Source: Chitinophaga sp. H8
Lineage (GTDB): Bacteria; Bacteroidota; Bacteroidia; Chitinophagales; Chitinophagaceae
Assembly (NCBI RefSeq): GCF_040567655.1
Contig: NZ_JBEXAC010000001.1
Coordinates: 744,001-808,000 of the forward strand
Length of the DNA stretch: 64,000 nucleotides
Reading direction: 5' to 3'
A program made the translations under genes and the position numbers. Shown here one piece after another: positions 62,992-64,000 of the stretch. Every line of letters begins with the position of its first letter. The stretch's first letter is position 1. The notes beneath the pieces were generated by a model that was not told the DNA's origin, did not search any database, and was given only the letters and a program-made list of their open reading frames with translations.

Positions 62992-64000
62992 ATGCAGATT
63001 CCCGAACACTTAAAAAAGGCAGTGGATAATTACCTGGCCGGTATTGCTACGCCATTGGAAAAACAGCAGGTTAATGACTGGTTCAGGTCTTTCAATGATG
63101 ATGAAGTAGAGATACCCTCTGAGGTACCTGATCAATGGTTGAAGCTTCGGGAAGATATGAGGGCAGGTATAGAGGCATCTATCCAGCGGCAAGAGCCCCT
63201 GGCAAAGCCTGCTAGAGTGAGGCTTTTATCTGTATACCGCTGGGTTGCTGCTGCCGGTATCGCTTTACTGGTATGTGGAAGCTACTTTTACTTCAGCCAG
63301 CGGTCACCATCTGTTGATGCTGCAAAAATATCCGGCAACACGCATTTGCAGCTCAATGATGTACCTCCTGGTGGGAGTAAGGCGGTGTTAACGCTTGCAG
63401 ATGGTAGTACAATTGTACTTGATAGTGCAAAGAACGGTACCCTGATCAGGCAGGGAACCGTCGATATTTCCAAGCCGGAAGATGGTCAGCTGGCTTATAA
63501 TACGGGAGCACCAGGAGCAAAAGAAGTGCTGTATAATATTATTGCAACACCCCGTGGGGGAGAATATGCTCTCCAACTGGCAGATGGCAGTAAGGTATGG
63601 ATCAATGCAGCTTCGTCGTTGCGTTTCCCAACTGCATTTAATGGGGATGAAAGAAGAGTGGAGCTGACAGGAGAAGCCTACTTTGAAGTGGCCGGAGATC
63701 CCGGGAAACCTTTTAAGGTAATTGTTAATGGTATAGAAGTAGCCGTATTGGGAACACATTTTAATATCAATGCCTATACAGACGAAAGTAGTATCAGGAC
63801 CACACTTGTGGAAGGTGCAGTGAAAGTAACAGGAGAACATCAGTCTTTGTTGTTAAGCCCCGGACAACAGGCACAGGTAGATAAAGCGGGAGAAATGACA
63901 CTCATTAAAAAAGCTAACCTGGATGTTGCTACAGCCTGGAAAAATGGCCGGTTTGAGTTTGAGGATAACTCCATCACCTCTGTGATGCAACAAATTCAAC
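62992..64000 (+). CDS. FecR-family anti-sigma factor, cut by the window end
   Basis: An open frame from the ATG at 62992 (MQIPEHLKKAVDNYLAGI) continues without a stop to the last base, 336 codons. It shows a cytoplasmic part, a membrane helix (RWVAAAGIALLVCGSYFYF near 84-102), then the FecR domain (LADGSKVWINAASSLRFPTAF near 200, GEAYFEVAGDPGKPFKV, LGTHFNINAY) and the start of the C-terminal segment (NSITSVMQQIQ). It pairs with the sigma factor before it; a SusC gene probably follows outside the window. Confidence 0.9.
   Translation, partial: MQIPEHLKKAVDNYLAGIATPLEKQQVNDWFRSFNDDEVEIPSEVPDQWLKLREDMRAGIEASIQRQEPLAKPARVRLLSVYRWVAAAGIALLVCGSYFYFSQRSPSVDAAKISGNTHLQLNDVPPGGSKAVLTLADGSTIVLDSAKNGTLIRQGTVDISKPEDGQLAYNTGAPGAKEVLYNIIATPRGGEYALQLADGSKVWINAASSLRFPTAFNGDERRVELTGEAYFEVAGDPGKPFKVIVNGIEVAVLGTHFNINAYTDESSIRTTLVEGAVKVTGEHQSLLLSPGQQAQVDKAGEMTLIKKANLDVATAWKNGRFEFEDNSITSVMQQIQ

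Overview
The window looks like chromosomal DNA of a member of the Bacteroidota, probably Chitinophagaceae (Chitinophaga-like; this is inference). Signs are SusC/SusD pairs controlled by ECF sigma/FecR modules, a gliding/type-IX-secretion-style C-terminal domain, a DUF5686 barrel, promoters fitting TTTG-N18/21-TAnnTTTG, and a sphingolipid pathway.

Region 1 (1-10258): the tail of a SusC gene, SusD, a GH65 disaccharide phosphorylase, an SLC45-like sugar importer, a GMC oxidoreductase, a gluconate-2-dehydrogenase-subunit-3-like protein and an exported xylose-isomerase-like TIM barrel, all on +. They end at a strong terminator facing a convergent GH13 amylase-family lipoprotein. Together they suggest uptake and phosphorolysis or oxidation of alpha-glucosides. 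Region 2 (10427-18677): a tail-fibre-like exported protein, an unknown two-gene membrane unit, an EamA transporter and a large SNF2 helicase.

Region 3 (18696-30531) is the highlight. A TetR regulator is divergent from a tightly packed ten-gene operon: serine palmitoyltransferase, GNAT-type ceramide synthase, ceramide reductase-like SDR, inositol-3-phosphate synthase, PgpA-like phosphatase, GtrA protein, DUF5686 outer-membrane barrel, a CDP-alcohol phosphatidyltransferase fused to DUF4833, an FA2H-like protein and a PAP2/AUR1-like transferase. On family knowledge this is an almost complete route from serine, acyl donors and glucose-6-phosphate to inositol phosphorylceramide, plus three candidate transport or accessory proteins. 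Control is probably by TetR, from a well-matched promoter with a palindrome just downstream.

Region 4 (30544-38160): a WG-repeat lipoprotein, an 11-bp repeat array, a Gfo/Idh/MocA oxidoreductase, a large PKD-like surface protein with a type-IX-like C-terminus, tRNA-Ser(UGA) followed by a decayed copy of its 3' half, and the last gene of region 5.

Region 5 (37261-58874): two back-to-back ECF sigma/FecR/SusC/SusD loci diverging around 49 kb. Instead of glycoside hydrolases they carry thioredoxin-fold proteins, a metallopeptidase-like protein without HExxH and a trypsin-like protease. The gap between them contains a promoter-like motif and two terminator-like hairpins ahead of a TTG-initiated sigma gene. 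Region 6 (59059-64000): a RibD/DHFR-like reductase, an ECF sigma with two membrane-associated partners, and another ECF sigma/FecR pair cut by the window end.
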